Position numbers and translations under genes: made by a program
Source: JBBTYG01 sp964418085
GTDB lineage: Bacteria > Patescibacteriota > Minisyncoccia > UBA6257 > 2-01-FULL-56-20
Direction: 5' to 3'
NCBI GenBank assembly: GCA_964418085.1
Contig: CAYQKB010000037.1
Span: forward strand, 1 to 10,334
DNA: 10,334 nucleotides
Shown here: positions 1 through 5,767 of the stretch, piece by piece
How the letters are laid out: each line of letters begins with the position of its first letter
How positions within the stretch are numbered: the stretch's first letter is position 1
The notes under the pieces: model-generated
What the model was told of the DNA's origin: nothing
What the model saw: only the letters and a program-made list of their open reading frames with translations
The model's database searches: none

Positions 1-408
1 GTACGCAAACAAATTGAAGAGAGGAAGCCGGATGCGGCAAAATTTATTCACCCCCAAAAAGAGATCGCAGATTTTATAGTGAAATATTCGCGTTCCGGCG
101 ATGAGGTCGCGATGGAATGCTCTATTCGGAATTCGATTTTTGTTGAGAATATAATTGAAGAACTTGTGTGCGTGGATGGGCTCGTCGTGGAGCATCTATA
201 CGTTGATTTAAACTTCCAAAAAATTATCTTCAGGGGAGAAATTTCGAAAGAAAAAATAGAAGGAATTGCATATAAATTATTTCCGACAGTGTCGGATGTG
301 GTTGAAAATTATCCACAGTTCGAGAATGGGTTTGAGGGTATATTGCAGCTTTTCTTCATCGGCGTGATAAATAACTTTTATAAAGCTCAGAGCGATAATG
401 ACGAATAA
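1..408 (+). CDS. C-terminal part of a uridine-kinase/phosphoribulokinase-like P-loop kinase (5' end outside window)
   Basis: The frame is open from the first base to the TAA at 406-408, so the gene begins outside the window. A GTG at 79 is internal and not the start. The visible 135 residues open with a basic, acidic helix (RKQIEERKPDAAKF) followed by IHPQKEIADFIV. This matches the end of the kinase fold in uridine kinase-like proteins, where a conserved E..(F/Y)I.P.K..AD(I/V)(I/V) segment closes the core. The remaining ~100 residues resemble the small alpha/beta tail that follows the core in phosphoribulokinase/uridine-kinase-like proteins (VEHLYVDLNF, then an FRGEISKEKIEGIAYKLFPT segment). 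The P-loop and catalytic residues would lie upstream and cannot be checked. If correct, the enzyme would phosphorylate a nucleoside or pentose in the cytoplasm. It converges with the phosphatase gene on the other strand across a shared terminator. The family assignment is from remembered motif similarity only. Confidence 0.55.
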   Translation, partial: VRKQIEERKPDAAKFIHPQKEIADFIVKYSRSGDEVAMECSIRNSIFVENIIEELVCVDGLVVEHLYVDLNFQKIIFRGEISKEKIEGIAYKLFPTVSDVVENYPQFENGFEGILQLFFIGVINNFYKAQSDNDE

Positions 409-517
409 ATTTTTTGGCGGAACGCCGGCGTTTATTCCGGCGAGAGACGTGAAATTCATAAAAAATATGGACAAGGAAAAACACCGGATTCGGCTTTTGG
501 AAAAATCTGCGCCATAA
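398..517 (+). CDS. Possible small 39-aa protein overlapping the kinase stop
   Basis: This ORF starts with ATG 11 nt inside the end of the upstream gene and ends with TAA at 515-517, eight bases before the terminator hairpin. The product is basic, begins MTNKFFGGTPAF and ends in RLLEKSAP. The overlapping start suggests translational coupling, and the position between the last gene and the terminator fits a last small cistron. Against it: no clear Shine-Dalgarno sequence, no recognisable family, and a 6-bp stem (423-428 with 437-442) inside the ORF that may be RNA structure instead. I do not recognise it. It could simply be 3' untranslated sequence. Confidence 0.2.
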   Translation: MTNKFFGGTPAFIPARDVKFIKNMDKEKHRIRLLEKSAP

Positions 518-524
518 AAAGTTT

Positions 525-548
525 CCCCATGAGCGCGCGCTCATGGGG
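525..548. terminator. Bidirectional intrinsic terminator, perfect 24-nt palindrome
   Basis: The 12-nt arm CCCCATGAGCGC is followed directly by its exact reverse complement, so the hairpin has a stem of about 10 bp closed by a small GC-rich loop. On the plus strand it is followed by a T-rich stretch (549-561, ATTTTGTTATTTT). On the minus strand the hairpin is followed by AAACTTTTTATGG (524 downward). It lies between convergent genes, 24 nt past the stop of the minus-strand phosphatase and 8 nt past the small plus-strand ORF, so it can end transcripts from both sides. Confidence 0.85.
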
Positions 549-571
549 ATTTTGTTATTTTGTTTCCGGGG

Positions 572-1639
572 TTATTTCGCCATCGCAAGAATGGCGTCTT
601 TGTATCGGTAATCGGTTTCTCGGAGCGAGCAGTTTGGGTTGGCCTGATTAAAATGCCAGGCTGCATTTAAGAGCATAGTTTCAATTCCTATGTCGCCGGC
701 AAGTATATAGCCGGCCGCGTGCCGCATGACGTCGAGCGAGTTGTTTGATGCATTGCCCGCAAGCGTGGATTTTCCCCATACCGACCTCGGGTTAGGGAGT
801 CGGAGCGCCCGGGCAATGACTGCCGTTGCATCCGTGTCCCAGCATTTCCAGTCGCCCTGCGGGGCGAATAGTGCCGAGAGCGGCTCAAGCTTTATGAATG
901 CCTGTGCGCCCACAGGAAGTTTTTCTTCTGATGGCCTGATGAATTGCCGGAAGAACTGAAGTGCCTGCATGCCTGCGCCTCCGGTGAGTACTTGCCGAAC
1001 ATTGATCCCCTGTGTCCCAAGAGATCGGATGAATGGCCCATCGTAGGCGAGGTGCGGATACGAAGCCCTTCGAGCGAGGTTAATTGTATCATGTGCCTGC
1101 CAAGCGCGGAGCTGATTGAGGCACAAGAAGACGGTACGGAAATGTTCACCGTCCATTACGAGGAACAAGACCGTCTCGCCATCCGAGACGAGCGCGTATT
1201 CATGCATTACCTCGAAGATGATGCCCCACACCGGTGTGAAGGGCTCGTGGATGCTCGCGCGCGTGAGCCGTGCGGCGAGCGTCGTCGGCGACATTATGCG
1301 TGCAGATTTGTACGTGTCAACGAAGTCACCTGTGCCGTCGGTCGGGTCGAGTTCAATGAGATCGAGCGCGTCCTTCCGTCTAGGCGAATCTTCTTCCTCG
1401 GAAAATGATGCCGGGTAGAGCGATCGCAATCCGGGAATGTCTTCGGCTCCATCGAGAAGCGCTTTCGAGACGGCGATGTCGGTGTCGGTTTTGATATCGT
1501 GCGCATCGTTCTCGTCTTCGGCGCGAAGTATTTTGATTTCGCTTTCGGCGTGCCGTTCAAGATGGGGTCGGATGATCCTGCGGTTTGCCCGCGCGATCCA
1601 TCCAAGCACCATAACTGCTTCCTGTAGTAGTTGATTCAT
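572..1639 (-). CDS. Inositol-monophosphatase-family (FIG superfamily) phosphatase, possibly bisphosphate-nucleotidase-like
   Basis: This 355-aa protein carries the Li+-sensitive, Mg2+-dependent sugar/nucleotide phosphatase signatures in order: KTDTD (residues 50-54), the metal-binding acidic stretch SEEED (80-84), the loop DPTDGTGDF (98-106; D98 and D101 expected to bind metal), and WD at 267-268 (second signature, expected metal ligand D268). The family hydrolyses phosphate monoesters such as inositol phosphates, fructose 1,6-bisphosphate or 3'-phosphoadenosine 5'-phosphate. Which one is cut here cannot be told. It is longer than typical inositol monophosphatases (about 265-275 aa), and about 165 residues separate the two signatures, nearer the longer Hal2/CysQ-like 3'-nucleotidases. 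There is no signal peptide, so it should be cytoplasmic. The ATG at 1639 is preceded by a purine-rich GAAAGAGAAAGAGA tract. It has its own promoter (1708-1736) and ends at the shared terminator. By eye its base composition is GC-richer than the plus-strand operon. Confidence 0.85.
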   Translation of the reverse strand: MNQLLQEAVMVLGWIARANRRIIRPHLERHAESEIKILRAEDENDAHDIKTDTDIAVSKALLDGAEDIPGLRSLYPASFSEEEDSPRRKDALDLIELDPTDGTGDFVDTYKSARIMSPTTLAARLTRASIHEPFTPVWGIIFEVMHEYALVSDGETVLFLVMDGEHFRTVFLCLNQLRAWQAHDTINLARRASYPHLAYDGPFIRSLGTQGINVRQVLTGGAGMQALQFFRQFIRPSEEKLPVGAQAFIKLEPLSALFAPQGDWKCWDTDATAVIARALRLPNPRSVWGKSTLAGNASNNSLDVMRHAAGYILAGDIGIETMLLNAAWHFNQANPNCSLRETDYRYKDAILAMAK

Positions 1640-1707
1640 AAGTCGGTCTCTTTCTCTTTCGGTTGGTTGTAAGTTCGGGGTTATTTGGTTTTCAATTTTG
1701 CCTTCGG

Positions 1708-1736
1708 AGCATAAATGCTTTTGAACTATTTGTCAA
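1708..1736 (-). promoter_or_regulatory. Sigma70-type promoter of the FIG-superfamily phosphatase gene
   Basis: Read on the minus strand there is an exact -35 box TTGACA (1736-1731), a 17-nt spacer, and a -10 box TATGCT (1713-1708, 4 of 6 consensus positions). Transcription would start near 1701, giving a leader of about 60 nt. It lies downstream of the terminator of the preceding minus-strand gene, which supports independent transcription. Confidence 0.6.
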
Positions 1737-1770
1737 TTAAAAAACAGTCCGTGAGGTGTAAAAACTTTTT

Positions 1771-1807
1771 AATAAAAATCCCCCGCGAGCGCGTGGCGCG
1801 GGCGGGG
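1771..1807 (-). terminator. Intrinsic terminator after the 2H-like gene
   Basis: On the minus strand a GC-rich hairpin is followed by ATTTTTATT (1779-1771). The simplest stem pairs CCCGCG (1782-1787) with CGCGGG (1797-1802) around a 9-nt loop. An alternative pairs CCCCGC (1781-1786) with GCGGGG (1802-1807). It begins 27 nt past the stop of the 2H-like gene. Confidence 0.75.
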
Positions 1808-1833
1808 AACGTATTAGTTGCGAAAAATTCGCT

Positions 1834-2538
1834 TTAGTGAATCTTGATCCGGTTAAAGACGCGGAGGGTAAAGCCTTCTGGAGAAAGGGTGAACCATCCG
1901 ACGTCAATCCCGACAATCAGTGTTCGTCCGAGGGGCGGGGGAGTTCCGATCTCCGGCGTCCCAGTGAGAAACCGAAAAAACTCATCGAGGGTTTCCGGCG
2001 GGACGGCTTCCGTGAAGCGGCCCAGCGTGATTTGTGATCCCCAAGGGATCTTTACATCGAGTCCGGTATCGGCAACTTTCGCGACGATTCTCTGAACCAG
2101 GTCGGCGCAGGCGAAATCGGGAACTCCTTTTGCAATCACCGTTGTCTGATTCGCCATATATTCGCCGAATGCGATGGTCGCGACTAGTCCGCTTTCTGTC
2201 ATGATAGCATTGCAGGCCGAACGCGCCGATTTGGAGAGGCAATCGAGAATGCCGTTGTCGTTCACCTGATCGTGCTCGAGCCGTCTTTTTGAGCCGACGC
2301 CGTACACGAGCGCAGTTGTGTGTACTCCGTCAATGCTGTATGGCATGAGCGGCGCCAATTCTGCAAGTGCGTGAGATATCGCACGGGCGCCACATTCGGC
2401 TTGGGGGTGATGCCGAAGGGCGATGATGAAGCCACCGTGTTCTTCGGTAACGGCCGGATCGGGGAGCGATCCTTTTGTCTTGAGGTCGTTCGTTTTCTGC
2501 GCGAAGAATTTATCGTAGCAGACGTTTTGCTGCGCCAC
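1834..2538 (-). CDS. Possible 2H-phosphoesterase-like protein with a degenerate second motif
   Basis: The product is 234 aa from the GTG at 2538, with no signal peptide or membrane segment. Two stretches look like the paired motifs of the 2H phosphoesterase (LigT/2'-5' RNA ligase) fold: VHTTALVYG (72-80) as the H-x-T motif, and SQITLGRF (168-175) where active members read H-(I/V)-T-L-x-R. Here the second histidine position is Q169, so the protein may be inactive, use altered chemistry, or not belong to the family. Known 2H enzymes open cyclic phosphates or join or cleave 2',5' bonds in RNA and nucleotides. The GTG is the first canonical start in the frame but has no good Shine-Dalgarno site. 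Coding-like sequence continues 13 codons upstream to an ACG at 2577 with a strong site (see 2581-2589), which would give 247 aa starting with KNPLTQAEYEKIV after the initiator. Coordinates given are the conservative choice. It has its own promoter and terminator. Confidence 0.6.
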   Translation of the reverse strand: MAQQNVCYDKFFAQKTNDLKTKGSLPDPAVTEEHGGFIIALRHHPQAECGARAISHALAELAPLMPYSIDGVHTTALVYGVGSKRRLEHDQVNDNGILDCLSKSARSACNAIMTESGLVATIAFGEYMANQTTVIAKGVPDFACADLVQRIVAKVADTGLDVKIPWGSQITLGRFTEAVPPETLDEFFRFLTGTPEIGTPPPLGRTLIVGIDVGWFTLSPEGFTLRVFNRIKIH

Positions 2539-2580
2539 GATTTTTTCGTACTCGGCTTGGGTTAGTGGATTTTTCGTAAC

Positions 2581-2589
2581 TTTCCTTTC
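2581..2589 (-). promoter_or_regulatory. Strong ribosome binding site pointing to an ACG start at 2577
   Basis: On the minus strand GAAAGGAAA (2589-2581) is followed, 6 nt after AGG, by an in-frame ACG (2577-2575). No ATG, GTG or TTG occurs in this frame between the upstream in-frame stop (TGA, about 2638) and the GTG at 2538. The GTG itself lacks a comparable site. This favours initiation at ACG, or an ATG changed to ACG by mutation or sequencing error. Confidence 0.5.
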
Positions 2590-2659
2590 GTTATGCCTTG
2601 CGGCGGTTGTTGTTAATTTTTCGGCGATGCTGGGTATTCAATTTTCAAACTGCGGTGCT

Positions 2660-2688
2660 ATTGTAAATTTCTTATCATGAATTGTCAA
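2660..2688 (-). promoter_or_regulatory. Consensus-like promoter for the 2H-like gene
   Basis: On the minus strand: exact -35 TTGACA (2688-2683), 17-nt spacer, -10 TACAAT (2665-2660, 5 of 6). This is the best promoter match in the window. The start of transcription would be near 2653, about 75 nt ahead of the proposed ACG codon. Its -35 box abuts that of the divergent plus-strand promoter. Confidence 0.75.
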
Positions 2689-2690
2689 CT

Positions 2691-2718
2691 TTGACGCAGA
2701 AGCAAAAAACCTCATACT
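2691..2718 (+). promoter_or_regulatory. Likely promoter of the polysaccharide operon
   Basis: A -35 box TTGACG (2691-2696, 5 of 6), a 16-nt spacer and CATACT (2713-2718, 4 of 6) would place the transcript start near 2725, only about 3 nt before the ATG at 2728. No Shine-Dalgarno sequence precedes that ATG, which fits a leaderless or near-leaderless message. A perfect TATAAT also sits at 2720-2725, but it is 23 nt from this -35 box and would start transcription past the ATG. Confidence 0.45.
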
Positions 2719-2727
2719 CTATAATCA

Positions 2728-3330
2728 ATGCTCATCATCGAACACAGAGTAAACACTGTGAGCGGCCTCAAAAAAGTTCCACCGGAACACGGGGTCGAAA
2801 TTGACGTGCGCCACGACAATCGGACGGGGCACTTGTATCTGAATCACAATCCCGGAGAAGGAGATGACCTCGAAAAATATCTCGAAAGTTTTCATCACGC
2901 GTTTATAATTTTCAACATAAAAGAAGCCGGAACCGAGTCGCGGTGTATCGAGCTTGCCTCAAAGTACGGAGTTCCAAAGTCGAAATATTTTCTTCTCGAC
3001 GTCGAATTCCCCTATGTGTATCGGGCATCCCGGAAAGAAGGTATCAAAGAAATCGCCGTGCGTTTCAGTGAGGCGGAGCCGATTGAGATGGCGTTCGCTC
3101 AAAAAGGACTGGTGGGGTGGGTTTGGATTGATACGAATACCCGGCTTCCGCTTGATAAGCGCGTGGTAGAAAATCTCCGGAGTTTCAAAACCTGTCTTGT
3201 CTCGCCGGACAGATGGCGTCCGGAACAGGCAAAAACGGAAATTCCCGAATATAGAAGGAAAATGAAAGAACTCGATTTCCATCCTGATGCGGTTATGGTG
3301 GGCGCCGAATTCGCGTATCTATGGCGGTAA
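2728..3330 (+). CDS. GDPD/PI-PLC-like TIM-barrel protein of polysaccharide gene clusters
   Basis: The 200-aa product begins with the pattern of glycerophosphodiester phosphodiesterase-like barrels: a first strand ending in EHR (H6, R7), GVEIDVR (E24, D26, the metal-binding ExD pair), then LYLNHNP (H40, the place of the second catalytic histidine). The middle and end (IIFNIKEAG, AVRFSEAEPIEMA, WVWIDT, CLVSPDRW) match what I recall of a short barrel family encoded beside sugar nucleotidyltransferases in capsule and LPS loci. At about 200 residues it is shorter than true GDPDs (about 240-300). Activity on a glycerophosphodiester is unproven; it may act on a phosphodiester intermediate of the glycan or have another role. 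The ATG is chosen because a later GTG (2758) would remove the HR motif. It is the first gene of the operon and has no signal peptide. Confidence 0.65.
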   Translation: MLIIEHRVNTVSGLKKVPPEHGVEIDVRHDNRTGHLYLNHNPGEGDDLEKYLESFHHAFIIFNIKEAGTESRCIELASKYGVPKSKYFLLDVEFPYVYRASRKEGIKEIAVRFSEAEPIEMAFAQKGLVGWVWIDTNTRLPLDKRVVENLRSFKTCLVSPDRWRPEQAKTEIPEYRRKMKELDFHPDAVMVGAEFAYLWR

Positions 3331-3366
3331 AAAATAGTTCATGTGCCCGGAGCGGTTCTCGTGACA

Positions 3367-3395
3367 TTGAAAAATTCTTCTTCGCGGGGTAGATT
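3367..3395 (+). promoter_or_regulatory. Possible internal promoter before the first nucleotidyltransferase
   Basis: TTGAAA (3367-3372, 5 of 6), a 17-nt spacer and TAGATT (3390-3395, 4 of 6) predict a transcript start near 3402, immediately before the ATG at 3403. Only a weak GAG lies upstream of that ATG, so this would again be a leaderless start. The 72-nt gap here is one of the two larger gaps in an otherwise tight operon. Confidence 0.35.
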
Positions 3396-3402
3396 GAGTA
3401 CA

Positions 3403-4281
3403 ATGCAAATCGTTATTCCAATGTCCGGAACCGGGGAGCGTTTCCGCCGCGCCGGTTTTAAGGATCCAAAGCCTTTGATTCGCGTCCACGGGAAGCCGAT
3501 GGTTGAGTATGTCATTGACTTTTTTCCGGGCGAAGAAGACTTTCTTTTTATCTGCAATAAGGAGCAGCTGAAAACCACCCCCTTGAGAGAAATTCTTTTA
3601 AGAAAGAAACCGCGCGCACGGATTATAGACCCGGATATTCCCGAGGGAGTAAAGGGCCCCGTGGCAACTCTCATAGCGGGAGAAGAGGCAATTAAAGACG
3701 AGGAGCCGATCATGGTGAGCTACTGCGATTTTAATATGGTGTGGGATTATGAAGGATTGAAGCGCCGGGTGGCCGAAGATCCGGAGATCGCGACCGCTTC
3801 AGTGTGTTACACCGGTTTTCATCCGCATCTCTTGGGGTCGAATGTATATGCCGGAGTGTTGGCGGATGAAAAAGGGTTTGTCCTTGATGTTCGGGAAAAA
3901 CACTCTTTCGCGGAGAATAAAATCGATGGGTGGCACCAGTGTGGTGTTTTTTATTTCAAATCCGGAAAACTTCTTAAAGAGTATGCGCGGCGGGCGGTAA
4001 AAGAAGAAGAGCCTATCAAGGGCGAACATTACGTGCCGCATATATTCCGTGTCATGCTTCGGGATGGATTAAAATCCCTGGTATGGCCTCTGAAATATTT
4101 TTGCCAATGGGGCACGCCACAAGACTTAGAGGAGTATATAGCGTGGGAAGGGGCGGTTAAAAGCGCGGACACATTCGAATCAATCCCCGATAAACGCTCT
4201 CTGAGTGAAAAAATAATTACGGCTTCGGCGCCGGCGGATCTGGAAAAATCGTTTACATATTGGAAATCCTATTTTTCTTAA
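3403..4281 (+). CDS. Sugar-phosphate nucleotidyltransferase (NTP_transferase family), paralogue 1
   Basis: The 292-aa protein starts on the Rossmann-like strand IVIPMSG and carries the nucleotide-binding signature GTGERF (9-14) followed by KPL (23-25) and GKPM (30-33). This is the pattern of enzymes that condense an NTP with a sugar 1-phosphate or similar phosphate to an activated NDP derivative. CDF at 108-110 supplies the likely metal-binding aspartate (D109). WGTPQDLEEY (236-245) marks the end of the catalytic domain, followed by a ~45-residue tail absent from the next gene. There is no left-handed beta-helix domain. An upstream GTG at 3343 would add 20 residues without family resemblance, so the ATG at 3403 is chosen. 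The family is common in capsule loci; nucleotide and sugar specificity cannot be read here. The next gene begins 4 nt after the stop. Confidence 0.85.
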   Translation: MQIVIPMSGTGERFRRAGFKDPKPLIRVHGKPMVEYVIDFFPGEEDFLFICNKEQLKTTPLREILLRKKPRARIIDPDIPEGVKGPVATLIAGEEAIKDEEPIMVSYCDFNMVWDYEGLKRRVAEDPEIATASVCYTGFHPHLLGSNVYAGVLADEKGFVLDVREKHSFAENKIDGWHQCGVFYFKSGKLLKEYARRAVKEEEPIKGEHYVPHIFRVMLRDGLKSLVWPLKYFCQWGTPQDLEEYIAWEGAVKSADTFESIPDKRSLSEKIITASAPADLEKSFTYWKSYFS

Positions 4282-4285
4282 TCAT

Positions 4286-5035
4286 ATGACGAATGTGGTG
4301 CTTATGGCGGGGAAGGGTAAGCGCTTTGCGGATGCCGGGTATACAGTTTCAAAACCGCTTCTCCCTGTTATGGGGAAGCCGATGATTGAGCGCGCGGTCG
4401 AGTGCATGCCGCCTGCGGACACATGGGTGTTTGTGGTGCGGGGTGACCATCAAAAAGAAAAAGCGGTAATCGCCGTGCTCAAATCCGTTCATAAAAACGT
4501 CACCGTTCTCGTTGATCCGAATCCAATTGGGCAATTGAATTCCTGCCTTGTCGCGAAAGAGTTTTATGATAGTGAAGAATCCGTTTTCATCGGCGCATGC
4601 GATTTTGGGATGAAATATGACCTCGAAGAATATAAAAAATTAATTGACCCGAAAAATCCGGAACGGCCGGATGTAATCGCGTGGAGTTTTACCAAGCAGC
4701 AGAATTTGGTAAGAAATCCGGAGGCATGGGGATGGTTGAGGCAGGACACGGATGGATGGGTGCATGGCGTGTCGGTAAAGGTTCCCATAAGCGCTGATCC
4801 GTATAATGATTTCGCCGTCACTGGTTCGTTTACGTTCACGAGCGGGAGAACATTTTTGAAGATTGCGGACGAGCTCATGCGGCAAAATGTTAGAATAAAG
4901 GGCGAGTTCTATATTGATTCTATGGTGGGGCTTGCCATTGAAATGGGGTATAGAGTGAGATCGTTTCCCGTAACATACATCGGCTGGGGCACGCCCATAG
5001 ACTATGAAGAATACATAAAAAATTCCAACGCATAA
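4286..5035 (+). CDS. Sugar-phosphate nucleotidyltransferase (NTP_transferase family), paralogue 2
   Basis: This 249-aa protein shares the plan of its upstream neighbour: VVLMAGKGKRF (4-14), KPL (23-25), GKPMIE (30-35), ACDFGMKYD (104-112, D106 the likely metal ligand) and WGTPIDYEEY near the C-terminus. It ends just after that motif, so it has only the catalytic domain. GQLNS (82-86) resembles the substrate loop G(Q/T)xxS of related enzymes. The two tandem proteins differ strongly outside the motifs, so they either activate different substrates or act as a heteromer. No clear Shine-Dalgarno site precedes the ATG; with a 4-nt gap, translation is probably coupled to the upstream gene. The next ORF starts on the base after the stop. 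Confidence 0.85.
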   Translation: MTNVVLMAGKGKRFADAGYTVSKPLLPVMGKPMIERAVECMPPADTWVFVVRGDHQKEKAVIAVLKSVHKNVTVLVDPNPIGQLNSCLVAKEFYDSEESVFIGACDFGMKYDLEEYKKLIDPKNPERPDVIAWSFTKQQNLVRNPEAWGWLRQDTDGWVHGVSVKVPISADPYNDFAVTGSFTFTSGRTFLKIADELMRQNVRIKGEFYIDSMVGLAIEMGYRVRSFPVTYIGWGTPIDYEEYIKNSNA

Positions 5036-5767
5036 ATGGAGAGAAAGATTAATCTTTCGATCGTGGTTCCATGTTATAACGAAGGTGGAAATATTCCGCC
5101 CCTTCTTAACAGATTCGACGATGCCATGCGTGAGCGGGGTGGCATCACGACAGAGCTTATTGTGGTGGATAATAATTCAAAGGACGACACGGGTAAAATA
5201 ATCGCCGCCGAACTTGCAACAGGAAAATACCCGTTCGCGAAAACCGTTTTTGAACCCCGTGCCGGCTATGGCGCGGCCATAAAAAAAGGGTTGAGCACCG
5301 CGCGTGGGGACGTGCTTGCATGGACGCACGCCGATCTGCAAACTGATCCGCGGGACGTGTTCCGCGCGTATGATGAATTACTGAGCGCAAAGGCGGAAAA
5401 CTGTATCGTAAAGGGTTCCCGCGTCGAGCGGCCCCTATCGCAGGTTATATTTAGTTTTGGTATGGCCGTAATTGCGAGCGCGGTGCTTCAGAAAAGATTT
5501 TTCGAAATCAACGCCCAGCCAAAACTGTTTTACCGGAGTTCATTTGACAAATTAGTAGGAAATACGGCACCGGACGATTTCTCGCTCGATTTATATCTAC
5601 TCTATAGAGCGAAGCAGCAGGGTTATGTGGTAAAAAGTATTCCCGTAAAATTTGCAGTCCGTACGTTCGGCGAATCAAAGTGGGCATTTTCTTTTTCCTC
5701 AAAAATAAAGACGATTCTTCGCACAATCCGGTACATTTTTAAATTAAGAGAGACGATTCACGGATAA
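5036..5767 (+). CDS. Family 2 glycosyltransferase, DPM1/DpgS-like (probably polyprenyl-phosphate sugar synthase)
   Basis: This 243-aa GT-A protein shows the GT2 order of motifs: SIVVPCYNEGGNI (8-20), VVDNNSKDDT (43-52; D45 binds the nucleotide), AGYGAAIKKGL (76-86), THADLQTDP (97-105; HAD in place of the usual DxD), INAQPKLFYR (158-167) and GESKW (212-216). This is the layout of dolichyl-phosphate mannose/glucose synthase-like enzymes, which transfer a sugar from an NDP-sugar to a polyprenyl phosphate on the cytoplasmic face of the membrane. There is no C-terminal pair of membrane helices, so it would be a peripheral enzyme like the single-domain members. The gene directly abuts the previous one and its TAA overlaps the next ATG by one base. 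With the polytopic protein that follows, a carrier-loading step then transfer by a lipid-linked sugar-dependent enzyme is a reasonable inference. Confidence 0.88.
   Translation: MERKINLSIVVPCYNEGGNIPPLLNRFDDAMRERGGITTELIVVDNNSKDDTGKIIAAELATGKYPFAKTVFEPRAGYGAAIKKGLSTARGDVLAWTHADLQTDPRDVFRAYDELLSAKAENCIVKGSRVERPLSQVIFSFGMAVIASAVLQKRFFEINAQPKLFYRSSFDKLVGNTAPDDFSLDLYLLYRAKQQGYVVKSIPVKFAVRTFGESKWAFSFSSKIKTILRTIRYIFKLRETIHG

Noticed and set aside
423..442. CGCCGG/CCGGCG hairpin as a terminator
   Set aside because: It has an 8-nt loop and no T-run after it on either strand; the real terminator is the palindrome at 525-548.
944..1408. Long plus-strand frame (154 codons) opposite the phosphatase gene
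   Set aside because: It is antisense to a gene with intact catalytic motifs, rich in C and R as expected for a shadow of GC-rich coding sequence, and shows no family resemblance.
2720..2725. Perfect TATAAT box directly before the ATG at 2728
   Set aside because: It would start transcription about 4 nt past the ATG, and no -35 box lies at proper spacing (TTGACG is 23 nt away). CATACT at 2713-2718 fits the -35 box better.
3343..3402. GTG at 3343 as start of the first nucleotidyltransferase
   Set aside because: The added 20 residues precede the first beta strand (IVIPMSG) of the fold and resemble nothing; the ATG at 3403 fits the family and a possible promoter.
5131..5140. HAD in place of DxD in the GT2 enzyme as an inactivating change
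   Set aside because: The motif actually lies near 5327-5335 (THADLQTDP); this form is, as far as I recall, common in this DPM-like subgroup and all other motifs are intact.
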